From Roseococcus sp. (GTDB lineage: Bacteria; Pseudomonadota; Alphaproteobacteria; Acetobacterales; Acetobacteraceae): a stretch of 55,653 nucleotides of DNA. Positions 25,918 to 35,730 of the stretch are shown piece by piece (position 1 is the stretch's first letter; each line of letters starts with the position of its first letter). The DNA lies in NCBI GenBank assembly GCA_026414745.1, contig JAOAIK010000032.1, positions 1 to 55,653 of the forward strand, given 5' to 3'. The position numbers were made by a program, and so were the translations under genes. The notes under the pieces are model-generated. The model was not told the origin of the DNA and searched no databases. It worked only from the letters and a program-made list of their open reading frames with translations.

Positions 25918-26537
25918 GCGACGCGGCGCGCCCGCGGGTGGAGGTGGGGCCGCTCGCGCCCGGCCCGCTGGCCGAGCGCGTGCTCGACCTCGCGGCCACC
26001 GGGCGCGCGGGGCTGTCCGCGCTGCTGGGCGATGCCGCGCAGCGCCAGGCGCTGTTCCGGCCGCGCATCCGGCGGGAGTGCTTCCTGGTGGCGACGGTGG
26101 AGGGGGAGCTCGCGGGCTATCTGAGCCTCAAGCTCGGCGGGCGCGGGCCCTTCGCCCCCTCGGTCGGGGATTTCCTGCGCTGCTACGGCTGGCGGCGCGG
26201 CCTGCCGAGGTTTCTGGTGTTCTCCGCCATCGAGGCGCGCTCCCGCGCGCTGCCGGGCGGCGCCTATGTCTATGGCATCGATGTGCTGGAGCCCTTCCGC
26301 GGCCGTGCGCGCTGTCCGCCCCATGGCGTGGGGGGGGAACTGCTGCTCGCCGCGCGCGCCTGGGCCGCGGCGCGCGGGCTCGCACGGCTGGAGGCGGAGG
26401 TGCGCGCCCCCGCCTCCGCCGCGCTGTTCCGGCGCATGGGCGCGCGCCCCATGACGGCGCGCCCTTTCCCGCTCGGCCGCCTGCTCGCGGCGACGGCAGG
26501 GGATTACGAGCGCCTGTGCATCCCCGTGCGAGAGTGA
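25914..26537 (+). CDS. GNAT-family acetyltransferase
   Basis: 207 residues, starting GTG at 25914 (overlap GTGA with the cyclase gene, GAGGA 3-8 nt upstream). ECFLVATVEGELAGYLSLK is the beta2-beta3 hairpin and YVYGIDVLEPFRGRARCPPHG is the acetyl-CoA pyrophosphate loop (normally RGxGxG; here RGRARCPPHGVGGEL, which is unusual because Cys-Pro-Pro lies between Arg and the glycines). LARLEAEVRAPASAALFRRMGARP is the C-terminal hallmark. Acetyl donor binding is likely; the acceptor is unknown. Confidence 0.7.
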   Translation: MSDAARPRVEVGPLAPGPLAERVLDLAATGRAGLSALLGDAAQRQALFRPRIRRECFLVATVEGELAGYLSLKLGGRGPFAPSVGDFLRCYGWRRGLPRFLVFSAIEARSRALPGGAYVYGIDVLEPFRGRARCPPHGVGGELLLAARAWAAARGLARLEAEVRAPASAALFRRMGARPMTARPFPLGRLLAATAGDYERLCIPVRE

Positions 26538-26545
26538 GGCGCCGC

Positions 26546-29269
26546 TCACCCTCGGCCGTGGCAATGCTTGTACTTCTTCCCCGAGCCGCAGGGGCAGGGC
26601 GCGTTGCGCGGCGTGCGCTGCCAGGTGGCGGGGTCGTTCGCGTCCACCTCGCTCGCCCGGCGCGCGGGCGCGAGCGCGAGACCGTAGGCGCCCGGAGCCG
26701 ATGCCGGCTCGAAGACGGAGGCCGCCTCCTCGGGCGAGGGGTGGCGCATGTCCGTCACCCGCACCGGCTCGGGCTGGGGCGGGGGCGCGTCGGGCGCGAA
26801 CTCCACGCGCATCAGCAGCGAGGTGACGCGCTCGCGCAGCTCCTCCAGCATGTTGTTGAACAGCACGAAGGCCTCGCGCTTGTACTCGTTCAGCGGGTCG
26901 CGCTGGCCATAGGCGCGCAGGCCGATGCCCTGGCGCAGGTGGTCGAGGCTGAGCAGATGCTCCTTCCACACCTGGTCGAACACCTGCAGCAGCACCGACT
27001 TCTCGACCATGCGCATGAAGTCGGGGCCGATGTTCGCGGCCTTGGCGGCGGCGGCGGCATCGGCGGCGGCCTCGATGCGCTCGCGCACCTGCACCTCGTC
27101 GATGCCCTCCTCCTGCGCGTAGGCGGCGATGGGCAGGTCGAGGCCCAGCACCTCCTTGACGCGGCGCTGCAGCCCGGCGAGGTCCCACTGCTCCGGATAG
27201 GCGTTCTCGGGGATGGCGCGCTCGACCAGCGCGGCGATGGTCTCGCGGCGCATCTCGGCGATGGTCTCGCTGAGGTCCTCGGCCTCCATGAAGGCGCGGC
27301 GCTGCGAATACACCTCGCGCCGCTGGTCGTTCATCACGTCGTCGTACTTGAGCAGGTTCTTGCGCGTGTCGAAGTTGCGCGCCTCGACCTTCTTCTGTGC
27401 CTTCTCCAGCGCCTTGTTGATCCAGGGATGGACGATGGCCTCGCCCTCCTTGAGGCCGAGCTTCGTCAGCATCCCGCCCATGCGGTCGCTGCCGAAGATG
27501 CGCATCAGGTCGTCCTCCAGGGAGAGGAAGAAGCGGCTCGCGCCCGGATCCCCCTGGCGGCCGGACCGGCCGCGGAGCTGGTTGTCGATGCGCCGGCTCT
27601 CGTGGCGCTCCGTGCCGATGACGAAGAGGCCGCCGGCCTCCGTCACCTTCGCCCTGTTCGCCTCCACCTCGGCGCGATGGCGCGCCAGCGCGGCCTCGTA
27701 GGCCTCGCCCTCGTCGCTGCCGGCCTCGGCGCGGGCCAGCATCTCGGCGTTGCCGCCGAGCTTGATGTCGGTGCCGCGGCCGGCCATGTTGGTGGCGATG
27801 GTCACCGCGCCCGGTCGACCGGCCTGGGCGATGATCGCCGCCTCCTGCTCGTGGTAGCGCGCGTTGAGCACGTTGTGCGGGATGCCGCGCCGCTTCAGCA
27901 TTCCCGAGATCAACTCGCTCTTCTCGATGCTCGTGGTGCCGACGAGGCAGGGCTGGCCGCGGCCCCTGCACTCCTCGATGAGGCGGATCACCGCCTCGTA
28001 CTTCTCGCCCGCCGTGCGGTACACCTCGTCGTCCTGGTCGATCCGGCGCACCGGCACGTTGGTGGGGATTTCCACCACCTCGAGCTTGTAGATCTCCATG
28101 AACTCGTCGGCCTCGGTGGCGGCCGTGCCGGTCATGCCGGCGAGCTTGGGATAGAGGCGGAAGTAGTTCTGGAAGGTGATGGAGGCGAGCGTCTGGTTCT
28201 CCGGCTGGACGGTGACGTGCTCCTTCGCCTCCAGCGCCTGGTGCAGCCCGTCGGAATAGCGCCGGCCTTCCATCATGCGGCCGGTGAACTCGTCGACGAT
28301 CACGATCTTGTCGTTGCGCACCACGTATTCGACATCGCGCCTGAACAGCACATGCGCGCGCAGCGACTGGTTGACGTGGTGCACCAGGCTGACATTCACC
28401 GGATCGTAGAGGTCGCCCTCGGTCAGCACGCCGGCCTCGCGCAGCATGCGCTCGATGTCCTCGCCGCCCCTCTCGGTCATGGCGACGGTGCGCTGCTTCT
28501 CGTCCTTCTCGAAGCGCTCCGGGTCCTTCACGAACTCGGCCATCACCGCGTCCACGCGGCGGTAGAGGTCGGAGGTGTCGTCGGTGGGGCCGGAGATGAT
28601 CAGCGGCGTGCGCGCCTCGTCCACCAGGATGCTGTCCACCTCGTCCACGATGGCGTAGTGGAAGGGGCGCTGGACCATGTCGTCCAGCCGATACTTCATG
28701 TTATCGCGCAGGTAGTCGAACCCGAACTCGTTGTTCGTGCCGTAGGTGACGTCGCAGGCGTAGGCGGCGCGGCGCTGGTCGTCCGTCAGGCCGTGCACGA
28801 TCACGCCCGTGGTCAGGCCGAGGAAGCCGTACACCTCGCCCATCCACTCCGCGTCGCGCTTGGCGAGATAGTCGTTGACGGTGACGACGTGGACGCCCTT
28901 GCCGGCCAGCGCGTTGAGATAGACCGGCAGCGTGGCGACCAGCGTCTTGCCCTCGCCGGTCTTCATCTCGGCGATCTTGCCCTCGTGCAGCACCATGCCG
29001 CCGATCAGCTGCACGTCGAAGTGGCGCAGGCCGAGCACGCGCTTCGCCGCCTCGCGCACCGTGGCGAAGGCCTCCTCCAGCAGGTCGTCGAGCGTCGCGC
29101 CCTGCGCGAGGCGGGCGCGGAACTCCTCCGTCCTGGCGCGCAGCGCCTCGTCCGGAAGGGACGCGAGCTTCTCCTCCCAGGCGTTGATGGCGGGCACCCG
29201 CGCCTGGTAGCGCTTGAGCGCGCGGTCGTTCGCGGAACCGAACAGGGCACGGGCGAGGCGGGCGAACAT
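26546..29269 (-). CDS. secA: Preprotein translocase ATPase SecA
   Basis: 907 residues. Walker A is EMKTGEGKT, the DEAD-type Walker B is [13 protein letters not shown], followed by the preprotein cross-linking domain and the second motor domain ([24 protein letters not shown]). The C-terminus ends in [17 protein letters not shown], a CxCx8CH zinc motif that binds SecB and phospholipid. It drives export of unfolded proteins through SecYEG. A promoter lies about 70 nt upstream of the start (29341-29369). It has a 9-nt convergent gap to the acetyltransferase. Confidence 0.97.
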   Translation of the reverse strand: MFARLARALFGSANDRALKRYQARVPAINAWEEKLASLPDEALRARTEEFRARLAQGATLDDLLEEAFATVREAAKRVLGLRHFDVQLIGGMVLHEGKIAEMKTGEGKTLVATLPVYLNALAGKGVHVVTVNDYLAKRDAEWMGEVYGFLGLTTGVIVHGLTDDQRRAAYACDVTYGTNNEFGFDYLRDNMKYRLDDMVQRPFHYAIVDEVDSILVDEARTPLIISGPTDDTSDLYRRVDAVMAEFVKDPERFEKDEKQRTVAMTERGGEDIERMLREAGVLTEGDLYDPVNVSLVHHVNQSLRAHVLFRRDVEYVVRNDKIVIVDEFTGRMMEGRRYSDGLHQALEAKEHVTVQPENQTLASITFQNYFRLYPKLAGMTGTAATEADEFMEIYKLEVVEIPTNVPVRRIDQDDEVYRTAGEKYEAVIRLIEECRGRGQPCLVGTTSIEKSELISGMLKRRGIPHNVLNARYHEQEAAIIAQAGRPGAVTIATNMAGRGTDIKLGGNAEMLARAEAGSDEGEAYEAALARHRAEVEANRAKVTEAGGLFVIGTERHESRRIDNQLRGRSGRQGDPGASRFFLSLEDDLMRIFGSDRMGGMLTKLGLKEGEAIVHPWINKALEKAQKKVEARNFDTRKNLLKYDDVMNDQRREVYSQRRAFMEAEDLSETIAEMRRETIAALVERAIPENAYPEQWDLAGLQRRVKEVLGLDLPIAAYAQEEGIDEVQVRERIEAAADAAAAAKAANIGPDFMRMVEKSVLLQVFDQVWKEHLLSLDHLRQGIGLRAYGQRDPLNEYKREAFVLFNNMLEELRERVTSLLMRVEFAPDAPPPQPEPVRVTDMRHPSPEEAASVFEPASAPGAYGLALAPARRASEVDANDPATWQRTPRNAPCPCGSGKKYKHCHGRG

Positions 29270-29340
29270 GGGGGCGAGGATCTCTCCGGGGCGCGGCGAC
29301 AGTGCGGCGATGGCGCGGGGCCGCGCGGGTCAGCAGCGCA

Positions 29341-29369
29341 GAGATAGGACCCGCCCCGAGGGGGGTCAA
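29341..29369 (-). promoter_or_regulatory. Sigma70-type promoter of secA
   Basis: On the minus strand TTGACC (29369-29364) is followed after exactly 17 nt by TATCTC (29346-29341). Five of six -35 positions and four of six -10 positions agree with consensus, which stands out in DNA this GC-rich. Transcription would start near 29334 and give a leader of about 65 nt before the secA ATG. Confidence 0.65.
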
Positions 29370-29380
29370 CCGCGACCCGG

Positions 29381-30133
29381 CTATGCGGGGAGCACGAGTT
29401 CCCGGCTCACGCCCCGGCAATCCATCTCGAAATCCAGCCCCTCCACGGGCGGGCGGCAGGGCTGCCAGGTGAGCCCGTGGCGGGCCGCGCCGCGCCGGAC
29501 GAACAGCTCGAGGAAGAGAGGCGCGAAGTCGAACACGGTGTAGGCCTGCACCGCGGTGGTGTCGCGCCAGCCGAAGCCGAGCGCGGCCATGCGCCGCTCC
29601 ATCTCGTCGAGCACGAACTCGCATTTCCGCCGCATGCCCTCGCGGCTGGTGTCGCCGAAGGCCACCACGCTCTCGCGATAGCTCGCGCCTCCCTCGCGCG
29701 CCTCGCCGCTGCCGGCCACCACGAAGCTCGGCGGCGCAGCCTCATCCGGCACCGTGTAGCTGAAGGCGTGGAAGGCGGGTTCGGGCGGGGGCGCGATCTC
29801 GGGGCAGACATTGCTGCGCGCCACCGGGTTCTCCTCGCCCTGCACGATGCCCCATTCCCGGAGAACGCCCACATAGAGGCGGTTGAAGGCGGCGAAGCCG
29901 GCCTCGGTGAAGGGGGCGGGGCTGCGCAGCTCGCACTGCGCGAAGGCGGCGAGCGGGCGGGCGAGCGAGGCGAGATGCGCCTTGATGCGGGCGAAGCCCT
30001 CGGCGAGCGGCACGGGCTCGGCGAAGCGTGCGCGCTCCAGCCGGAAGCCCGGCTCGGCCGCCACGCCGCCCGAATACTGGAACACGGCCGGAATGTAGCG
30101 GTAGCCGCCGGCCGCCATGACCCTGGTGCCCAT
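29381..30133 (-). CDS. Rid (YjgF/YER057c)-like protein
   Basis: 250 residues. The second half has the flavour of the Rid superfamily: YRESVVAFGDTSREGMRRKCEFVLDEMERR followed by DTTAVQAYTVFDF, then RHGLTWQPCRPPVEGLDFEMDCRG, with the Arg-Pro-Pro and Glu placed as in that fold. The first half (ARFAEPVPLAEGFARIKAHL, SNVCPEI) has no motif I can name. RidA itself removes reactive enamines; longer Rid relatives often have unknown roles. The start may be the ATG at 30118 instead (MAAGGYRYIPAVF). A minus-strand TTGACG (30168-30163) with a weak AACCCT 17 nt later would begin transcription almost at the 30133 ATG, giving a nearly leaderless message. Confidence 0.5.
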   Translation of the reverse strand: MGTRVMAAGGYRYIPAVFQYSGGVAAEPGFRLERARFAEPVPLAEGFARIKAHLASLARPLAAFAQCELRSPAPFTEAGFAAFNRLYVGVLREWGIVQGEENPVARSNVCPEIAPPPEPAFHAFSYTVPDEAAPPSFVVAGSGEAREGGASYRESVVAFGDTSREGMRRKCEFVLDEMERRMAALGFGWRDTTAVQAYTVFDFAPLFLELFVRRGAARHGLTWQPCRPPVEGLDFEMDCRGVSRELVLPA

Positions 30134-30234
30134 GCGGCCAGGGTTCCGTCCCGGGGCGCGCGCGTCAAGCGCGCCGGGTTGTGGGGGCGCGGGGCATCGG
30201 CCATTGTCCGGCCGGATTGATGGATTCCCCGCCC

Positions 30235-31155
30235 ATGACCCGCCTCACGCTCGCCGCCCTCCTGCTCGCCTCCGCCACCCTGTCCGGCCCGGTGCCGGCG
30301 ATGGCGCAGGCCCCCGCGGCCGAGCCCAACCCGGTGATCGCGCGCGTGAACGGCGAGGAGCTGCGCCTCGAGGAGGTGATCGCCGCCGCCGCCGACGCCA
30401 TGCCGCCCGAGCTGCGCGCCGTGCCGGCTGCCACGCTGCGCGCCTTGCTCCCGCCCCAGGTGTTCGAGCAGCTCGTGGACCGTGCCATCACCGACCGCGC
30501 CATGGTCCAGGCCGCCCGCGCCGCGGGCCTCGACCGCGAGGAGGAGCTGCGCCGCCGGCTGCGCCAGTTCGAGGAGAACGAGCTGCGCGAGGCGCTGCTG
30601 CGCCGCGAGGTGCTGCCGCGCCTGACCGAGGAGGCGCTGCGCGCCCGCTTCGAGCGCGAACAGGCCGCCCGCCCCCCCGAGGAGGAGGTACGCGCGCGCC
30701 ACATCCTGGTCGCCAGCGAGCAGGAGGCGCGCGCCGTGCTGCTGGAGATCCAGCGCGGCGCGAGCTTCGAGGAGGTGGCGCGCCGCCGCTCGACCGACCC
30801 CGCGGCGCGCAACGGCGGCGATCTCGGCTTCTTCCGGCGCGGCGACATGGTGCCCGAGTTCGCCGCCGCCGCCTTCGCCCTCCAGCCCGGGCAGGTGAGC
30901 CCCGCGCCGGTGCGCACCCAGTTCGGCTGGCACCTGATCCGCGTGGAGGAGCGCCGCCCCTGGCGCGGGCCGAGCTTCGAGGACAGCCGCGAGGCGTTGC
31001 GCCAGCAGGCCATCGAGGAGGAGGTGGCCGCCGCCGTGCAGCGCGTGCGCGCCAGCGCCCGCATCGAGCGCCTCGAGCCCCCGGGCGAGGCCGCGCCCGC
31101 CGCCCCGCAGCCCGAACCGCCGCCGCCCGCACGCCCCCCCGCCCAGCGCCGCTGA
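30235..31155 (+). CDS. Exported PpiC-type (parvulin) peptidyl-prolyl isomerase
   Basis: 306 residues. A signal peptide (MTRLTLAALLLASATLSG) ends near AMAQA. A SurA-like helical chaperone part covers about 30-150, and one parvulin domain follows (RARHILVASEQEARA, GASFEEVARRRSTDPAARNGG, LGFFRRGDMVPEFAAAAF, GWHLIRVEER). The C-terminus is a Pro/Ala tail. It would help fold envelope proteins exported by SecA, encoded next door on the other strand. An ATG 15 nt upstream is also possible. The secA/ppiC/argJ neighbourhood recurs in alphaproteobacteria. Confidence 0.85.
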   Translation: MTRLTLAALLLASATLSGPVPAMAQAPAAEPNPVIARVNGEELRLEEVIAAAADAMPPELRAVPAATLRALLPPQVFEQLVDRAITDRAMVQAARAAGLDREEELRRRLRQFEENELREALLRREVLPRLTEEALRARFEREQAARPPEEEVRARHILVASEQEARAVLLEIQRGASFEEVARRRSTDPAARNGGDLGFFRRGDMVPEFAAAAFALQPGQVSPAPVRTQFGWHLIRVEERRPWRGPSFEDSREALRQQAIEEEVAAAVQRVRASARIERLEPPGEAAPAAPQPEPPPPARPPAQRR

Positions 31156-31176
31156 CCTCCGCCAGACCCTTCCGCC

Positions 31177-32409
31177 ATGGCCCATCCCGTCTCGCCCCTC
31201 GCGCTCCCGCTGCCCGAGATGCCCGCCGTCGCCGGCGCCGAATGCGCCTCCGCCGCCGCCGGCATCCGCTACAAGGGCCGCGAGGATCTCACCGTGTTCC
31301 GCTTCGCGCCCGGCACCACCGTCGCCGGCGTCTTCACCCGCAACAAATGCCCGGGCGCGCCGGTGGACTGGTGCCGCGCCGCGCTGAAGGGCGGCCGCGC
31401 CCGCGCGCTGGTGGTGAACGCGGGCAACAGCAACGTCTTCACCGGCAAGGCCGGGCGCGAGGCCTGCGCGCGCACCGCCGAGGCCGCGGCACGGCTGGCC
31501 GGGTGCAAGCCGGGCGAGGTGTTCCTCGCCTCCACCGGCGTGATCGGCGAGCCCCTGCCGACGGAGCGCCTGCTCTCCGCCCTCCCCGGCGCCTTCGGCG
31601 CGCTGGCCGAGGAGGGCTGGGCCGCCGCCGCGCGCGCCATCATGACCACCGACACCTTCCCCAAGGCGGCGACGCGCCGCGCGCGCATCGGCGATGCGGT
31701 GGTGACCATCAACGGCATCGCCAAGGGCAGCGGCATGATCGCGCCCGACATGGCGACGATGCTCTGCTTCCTCGCCACCGACGCGAAGATCCCCGCTCCG
31801 GTGCTGCAGAAGCTTCTGGCGAAGGGAGTGAACGCCAGCTTCAACTGCGTGACGGTGGACAGCGACACCAGCACCTCCGACACCGTGCTGCTCTTCGCCA
31901 CCGGCCAGGCGCGGCACCCGCGCGTCACCGCCGCCGCGCCGCCCGCTCTGCTGCGCGACGTCGCGCGCGCCCTGGGCGAGGTGCTGCACGACCTCGCGCT
32001 GATGGTGGCGCGCGACGGCGAGGGCGCGCAGAAGCTGATCACCGTGAAGGTCACCGGCGCCGTCAGCGCGAAGTCCGCGCGCCGCATCGCCATGAGCATT
32101 GCCAACTCGCCGCTCGTGAAGACCGCCATCGCCGGCGAGGACGCGAACTGGGGCCGCATCGTCATGGCCGTGGGCAAGGCCGGCGAGCCGGCCGACCGCG
32201 ACCGGCTCTCGGTGGCGGTGGGCGGCGTGTGGATGGCGCGCGAGGGCGGCGTCGTCCCCGGCTACGACGAGGCGCCGGTGGTCGCGCACATGAAGGGACG
32301 CGAGGTGGAGATCACGGTGGACATCGGCCTCGGCCGGGGCAAGGCCACCGTCTGGACCTGCGACCTGACGCACGGCTACATCGACATCAATGGCAGCTAC
32401 CGGAGCTGA
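31177..32409 (+). CDS. argJ: Bifunctional glutamate N-acetyltransferase/ornithine acetyltransferase
   Basis: 410 residues. [14 protein letters not shown] contains the self-cleavage site before Thr194, which becomes the N-terminal nucleophile of the beta chain. [11 protein letters not shown] and the C-terminal [19 protein letters not shown] and [11 protein letters not shown] are conserved. It recycles the acetyl group between acetylornithine and glutamate in arginine synthesis. It starts 21 nt after the isomerase gene; its end overlaps the GNAT-Nudix gene by 20 nt in another frame. Confidence 0.95.
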   Translation: MAHPVSPLALPLPEMPAVAGAECASAAAGIRYKGREDLTVFRFAPGTTVAGVFTRNKCPGAPVDWCRAALKGGRARALVVNAGNSNVFTGKAGREACARTAEAAARLAGCKPGEVFLASTGVIGEPLPTERLLSALPGAFGALAEEGWAAAARAIMTTDTFPKAATRRARIGDAVVTINGIAKGSGMIAPDMATMLCFLATDAKIPAPVLQKLLAKGVNASFNCVTVDSDTSTSDTVLLFATGQARHPRVTAAAPPALLRDVARALGEVLHDLALMVARDGEGAQKLITVKVTGAVSAKSARRIAMSIANSPLVKTAIAGEDANWGRIVMAVGKAGEPADRDRLSVAVGGVWMAREGGVVPGYDEAPVVAHMKGREVEITVDIGLGRGKATVWTCDLTHGYIDINGSYRS

Positions 32410-33337
32410 GCTGCCCATCGCCACGGCGCGGCTGCTGCTGCGCCCGCTGGAGGCCGAGGACGCCGCCGAGGTCACGCGGCTGGTGAACGACTATTCGGTG
32501 GCCGGCAACCTCGCGCGCGTGCCCTTCCCTTACCGCGACGGGCTCGCGCTCGAATGGATCGCCGCCACGCGCGAGCAGATCGCCCGGGGCAGCGCCTATC
32601 ACCTCGCGATCACGCGCGAGGGCGCGCTGCTGGGCTGCATCGGGCTGACGCTCGACCGCGACGCGGGGGCGGAGCTGGGCTACTGGGTCGGGCGGAAATA
32701 CTGGGGCCAGGGCATCGCGCGCGAAGCGGCGGCGGGGCTGCTCGACTGGGCGGAGCGGAAGCTCGGCCTCACGCGGTTCCACGCCAGCGCGCTGACCGAC
32801 AACGTCGCCTCGCACGCCGTGCTGCGACGGCTCGGCTTCCGCGAGGCAGGCCGGCAGGTCCAGCCCTATCTCTCGCGCAACCGCAACATGCCGGTGATCC
32901 GCTTCCTGCGCGAGGCGGCGCCCGCCCCGGCCGGGGCAAAGCCGCTGCTGCTCGTCGTCGCCTGCGCGCTGGTCGATCCTGACGGGCGCGTGCTGCTGGC
33001 GCAGCGCCCGCCCGGAAAGCCCCTGGCGGGGCTGTGGGAGTTCCCCGGCGGCAAGATCGGCGCGGGCGAGACGCCCGAGGCCGCCCTGATCCGAGAGCTG
33101 CGCGAGGAACTCGGCATCGCGACCCAGAGCGCCTGCCTCTCGCCGCTCTTCTTCGCCTCGCACGGCTATGAGGAGTTCCATCTGCTCATGCCGCTCTATG
33201 TCTGCCGCCGCTGGGAAGGGCGCGTGACCGCGCGCGAGGGCCAGACCCTGGCCTGGGTGGCGCCCGCGCGGCTCGGCGACTACCCCATGCCGCCGGCCGA
33301 TGCGCCCCTCGTCGCGCTGCTGCGCGACTTCCTCTAG
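32390..33337 (+). CDS. GNAT acetyltransferase-Nudix (MutT-like) fusion protein
   Basis: 315 residues in two domains. Residues 1 to about 175 are a RimJ/RimL-type acetyltransferase ([34 protein letters not shown] with the acetyl-CoA loop, [14 protein letters not shown]). Residues about 185-315 are a Nudix hydrolase; the box beginning [10 protein letters not shown] and ending RELREELGI fits GX5EX7REUXEEXGU exactly, with WEFPGGK before it as in MutT, which removes 8-oxo-dGTP. Separate GNAT and mutT genes often follow argJ in alphaproteobacteria, so this looks like a fusion of neighbours. The ATG at 32390 lies inside the end of argJ. Confidence 0.88.
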   Translation: MAATGAELPIATARLLLRPLEAEDAAEVTRLVNDYSVAGNLARVPFPYRDGLALEWIAATREQIARGSAYHLAITREGALLGCIGLTLDRDAGAELGYWVGRKYWGQGIAREAAAGLLDWAERKLGLTRFHASALTDNVASHAVLRRLGFREAGRQVQPYLSRNRNMPVIRFLREAAPAPAGAKPLLLVVACALVDPDGRVLLAQRPPGKPLAGLWEFPGGKIGAGETPEAALIRELREELGIATQSACLSPLFFASHGYEEFHLLMPLYVCRRWEGRVTAREGQTLAWVAPARLGDYPMPPADAPLVALLRDFL

Positions 33338-33348
33338 GCTGGCCCGCC

Positions 33349-34140
33349 ATGAGCAACCCCACCGCCTGCCTGCTGATCATCGGCAACGAGGTGCTCTCCG
33401 GCCGCACCCGCGATGCGAACCTGCAGTATCTCGCCACCCGCCTCGGCGAGATCGGCATCCCCCTGCGCGAGGCGCGGGTGATCCCTGACCAGCGCGAGAC
33501 CATCGTCGCCACCCTCAACGAGGTCCGCGCCAGGTTCGACCACGTCTTCACCACAGGCGGCATCGGCCCGACGCACGACGACATCACGAGCGAATGCGTG
33601 GCCGAGGCCTTCGGCGTTCCCTGGGTGGTGCACGAGGAAACGCGCGCCCTGATGGCCGAGGACTACGCCCGGCGCGACCCGCCCGTGGAGTTCAACGCGG
33701 CGCGGCTGCGCATGGCCACGCTGCCGCTGGGCGCGGTGCCCATCCGCTGCGCCATCACCTCGGCCCCCGGATTCACCATGGGCAATGTGCACGTGATGGC
33801 CGGCGTGCCGCGCATCATGCAGGCGATGTTCGAGGCGCTCGCGCCCTCGCTGAAGGGCGGCCTGCCCGTGGTCTCGCGCACCGTGCATGCGCTGGGCGTG
33901 TACGAGGGCAACATCGCAGCCGAGCTCGCGGCCATCCAGGCGCGCTTCCCGGCGCTGGAGATCGGCAGCTACCCCTTCTATCGCGCCCATGGGCCGCAGG
34001 GCTTTGTCGGCGGCGGGGTGGCGCTGGTGGCCAAGGGCACCTCGGCCAGCCAGGCGGAGGCGGCCGCAGCGGCCATCACCGAGATGCTGCGCGGCATGGG
34101 CGCCGAGCCCGTGCAGGGCGAACCGCCCCCTGCGGCCTGA
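33349..34140 (+). CDS. CinA N-terminal-like/molybdopterin-binding (MoaB-fold) protein
   Basis: 263 residues. LLIIGNEVLSGRTRDAN and FTTGGIGPTHDDITSECVAEAFG are the two signature blocks of the MoCF/CinA domain (COG1058), with the Asp-Asp that binds Mg. The C-terminal part (about 170-263) is the usual extension; the nicotinamide-mononucleotide deamidase domain of full CinA is absent. Members of this short type occur in many alphaproteobacteria without a settled role; pyrophosphatase activity on ADP-ribose or flavin nucleotides is known in relatives. Starts 11 nt after the fusion gene. Confidence 0.85.
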   Translation: MSNPTACLLIIGNEVLSGRTRDANLQYLATRLGEIGIPLREARVIPDQRETIVATLNEVRARFDHVFTTGGIGPTHDDITSECVAEAFGVPWVVHEETRALMAEDYARRDPPVEFNAARLRMATLPLGAVPIRCAITSAPGFTMGNVHVMAGVPRIMQAMFEALAPSLKGGLPVVSRTVHALGVYEGNIAAELAAIQARFPALEIGSYPFYRAHGPQGFVGGGVALVAKGTSASQAEAAAAAITEMLRGMGAEPVQGEPPPAA

Positions 34141-34168
34141 GCCGGCAGCCACGCCCCACCGAGACGAG

Positions 34169-35326
34169 ATGTCCCGCGCGCAGCACAACCGCCTCGTCCT
34201 CACCTTCGCGCTGGCGGGCTTCGCCTCGGCCATCGCCACCCGCGTGACCGACCCGCTGGTGGCCGTGCTCGCGCTCGACTTTGCCCAGGAGCCGACACGG
34301 GTGGCGCTGCTCGCCACCGCCTTCGCCCTGCCCTTCGCGCTGGTGCAGCCGGTGCTGGGCCCGGTGGCGGATGCGCTGGGCAAGCGGCGCGTCATCCTCT
34401 TCGCCCTCGCCTTCCAGGCGGTGTTCCTCGCGGCCTCGGCGCTGGCGCCCACGCTGCTCGTGCTGCTGCTGCTGCGCATGGCCACCGGCGCGGCGGGCGG
34501 GGGCATCTTCCCCGTCACCCTCGCCCTGTTCGGCGACCGCGTGCCGCTCGCGGAGCGGCAGGTGGCGATCAGCCGCTTCCTCGCCTGCGCGATCGCGGGG
34601 CAGATGGCCGGCGGCGCGATGGCCGGGCTGCTCGAGCCGGTGCTGGGCTGGCGCGGGCTGATGGCGCTGTGCGGGGCGCTTTCCGCCCTTGCCGTGCTGC
34701 CGCTGCTCGCCGACCGCATGCCCGATCGGCGCGGCGCGCTCAGCTTCGCCGATGCGGTGGCGCGCTACCGCTTCCTGCTGACGCATCGGCCGGCGCTCGC
34801 GCTCTACTGGGCGGTGGGCATCGAGGGGATGCTGGTGTTCGGCGGCTTTCCCTTCATCGCCAACCATCTGCTGGAGACCGGCAAGGGCGCGACGCGCGAG
34901 GCAGGGCTGACCGTGGCCGCCTTCGGCTGCGGCGGCTTCCTCTATGCCGCCTGCGCCCCGCTGCTGGTCGCGCGGCTGGGGCCGCGGCGGATGATGCGGC
35001 TGGGCGGGGCGCTGGCCGGGGCGGGACTCGCGGGGCTGGCTCTCGCGCCCGCAGCATGGCTCTTCGTGGGCGCGGGGCTGTTCCTCGGCACCGGCTTCTT
35101 CATGCTGCACAACTCGCTGCAGACGCGCGTGACGGAGGTGGCGCCCCAGGCGCGCGCCTCGGCCGTGTCGCTGCACGCCTTCCACTTCTTCCTGGGCCAG
35201 GCGATGGGCCCGCCGCTGATGGGCGCGATCCGCTGGGGATTCGGGCTGGAGGCGGGGCTTCTGCTCGCCGCCTGCGGGCTGCTCGCGCTCGGCCTCGTGA
35301 TGGGCCGGCGGAAGGAATCGGCCTGA
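34169..35326 (+). CDS. Major facilitator superfamily transporter
   Basis: 385 residues with about twelve hydrophobic segments. [20 protein letters not shown] matches MFS motif A between TM2 and TM3, and [20 protein letters not shown] fits the TM4 region. The inner-membrane protein probably exports a small molecule by proton exchange (drug or arabinose-efflux type), but no substrate can be assigned. Start at ATG 34169 with GAGACGAG upstream. It ends about 105 nt before the glycine riboswitch. Confidence 0.8.
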   Translation: MSRAQHNRLVLTFALAGFASAIATRVTDPLVAVLALDFAQEPTRVALLATAFALPFALVQPVLGPVADALGKRRVILFALAFQAVFLAASALAPTLLVLLLLRMATGAAGGGIFPVTLALFGDRVPLAERQVAISRFLACAIAGQMAGGAMAGLLEPVLGWRGLMALCGALSALAVLPLLADRMPDRRGALSFADAVARYRFLLTHRPALALYWAVGIEGMLVFGGFPFIANHLLETGKGATREAGLTVAAFGCGGFLYAACAPLLVARLGPRRMMRLGGALAGAGLAGLALAPAAWLFVGAGLFLGTGFFMLHNSLQTRVTEVAPQARASAVSLHAFHFFLGQAMGPPLMGAIRWGFGLEAGLLLAACGLLALGLVMGRRKESA

Positions 35327-35432
35327 CGGGCGCGCCCCGCGCCGGCAAGCGCGAGTGTGGGCCGCGGCGGCGCGATGCGCCTTGCCTTGGCCACAATCCC
35401 CGGGCAGAAACGTGGTGCCTGCGCATCGCGTG

Positions 35433-35693
35433 CGGGAGAGAATCGGGGCCTCGCCACGGGCCCCGGTCGCCGAAGGCGCAACCGGCCCCCGGAACCGCTC
35501 AGGCAGAAGGGCCGCGCGCGACAGGGCACTCTGGAAAGCCCGTGCCCCCTCCATGGGGGCTCGGCACCGAAGGAGTAAGGCGGCGCGCCACCGTCGCGTC
35601 CGATCGCCGCAGGGCCTGATGGCCCGCGGGCGTGAATCGGTCGGGCTGCGGGCGTGCATGCTGAATCTCTCAGGTCACGGGACAGAGGGGGGT
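35433..35693 (+). promoter_or_regulatory. Tandem glycine riboswitch upstream of gcvTHP
   Basis: Two aptamers in series. Aptamer 1 starts GGGAGAG (about 35434), followed by CGCCGAAGGCGCAA, CGCTCAGGCAGAAGG and the linker CACTCTGGAAAGCC. Aptamer 2 shows CACCGAAGGAGTAAG, GAATCTCTCAGGT and GGGACAGAGGG at the end (about 35693). These are the conserved glycine-binding core segments. In known cases glycine binding raises expression of the glycine-cleavage operon, which begins 38 nt downstream. Aptamer 2 carries a variable arm of about 90 nt (35579-35670) with a strong apical hairpin, clearly longer than usual. Confidence 0.93.
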
Positions 35694-35730
35694 CACGACC
35701 GCAACCGCCGCCCGCTCGGCAGGGGGAATC

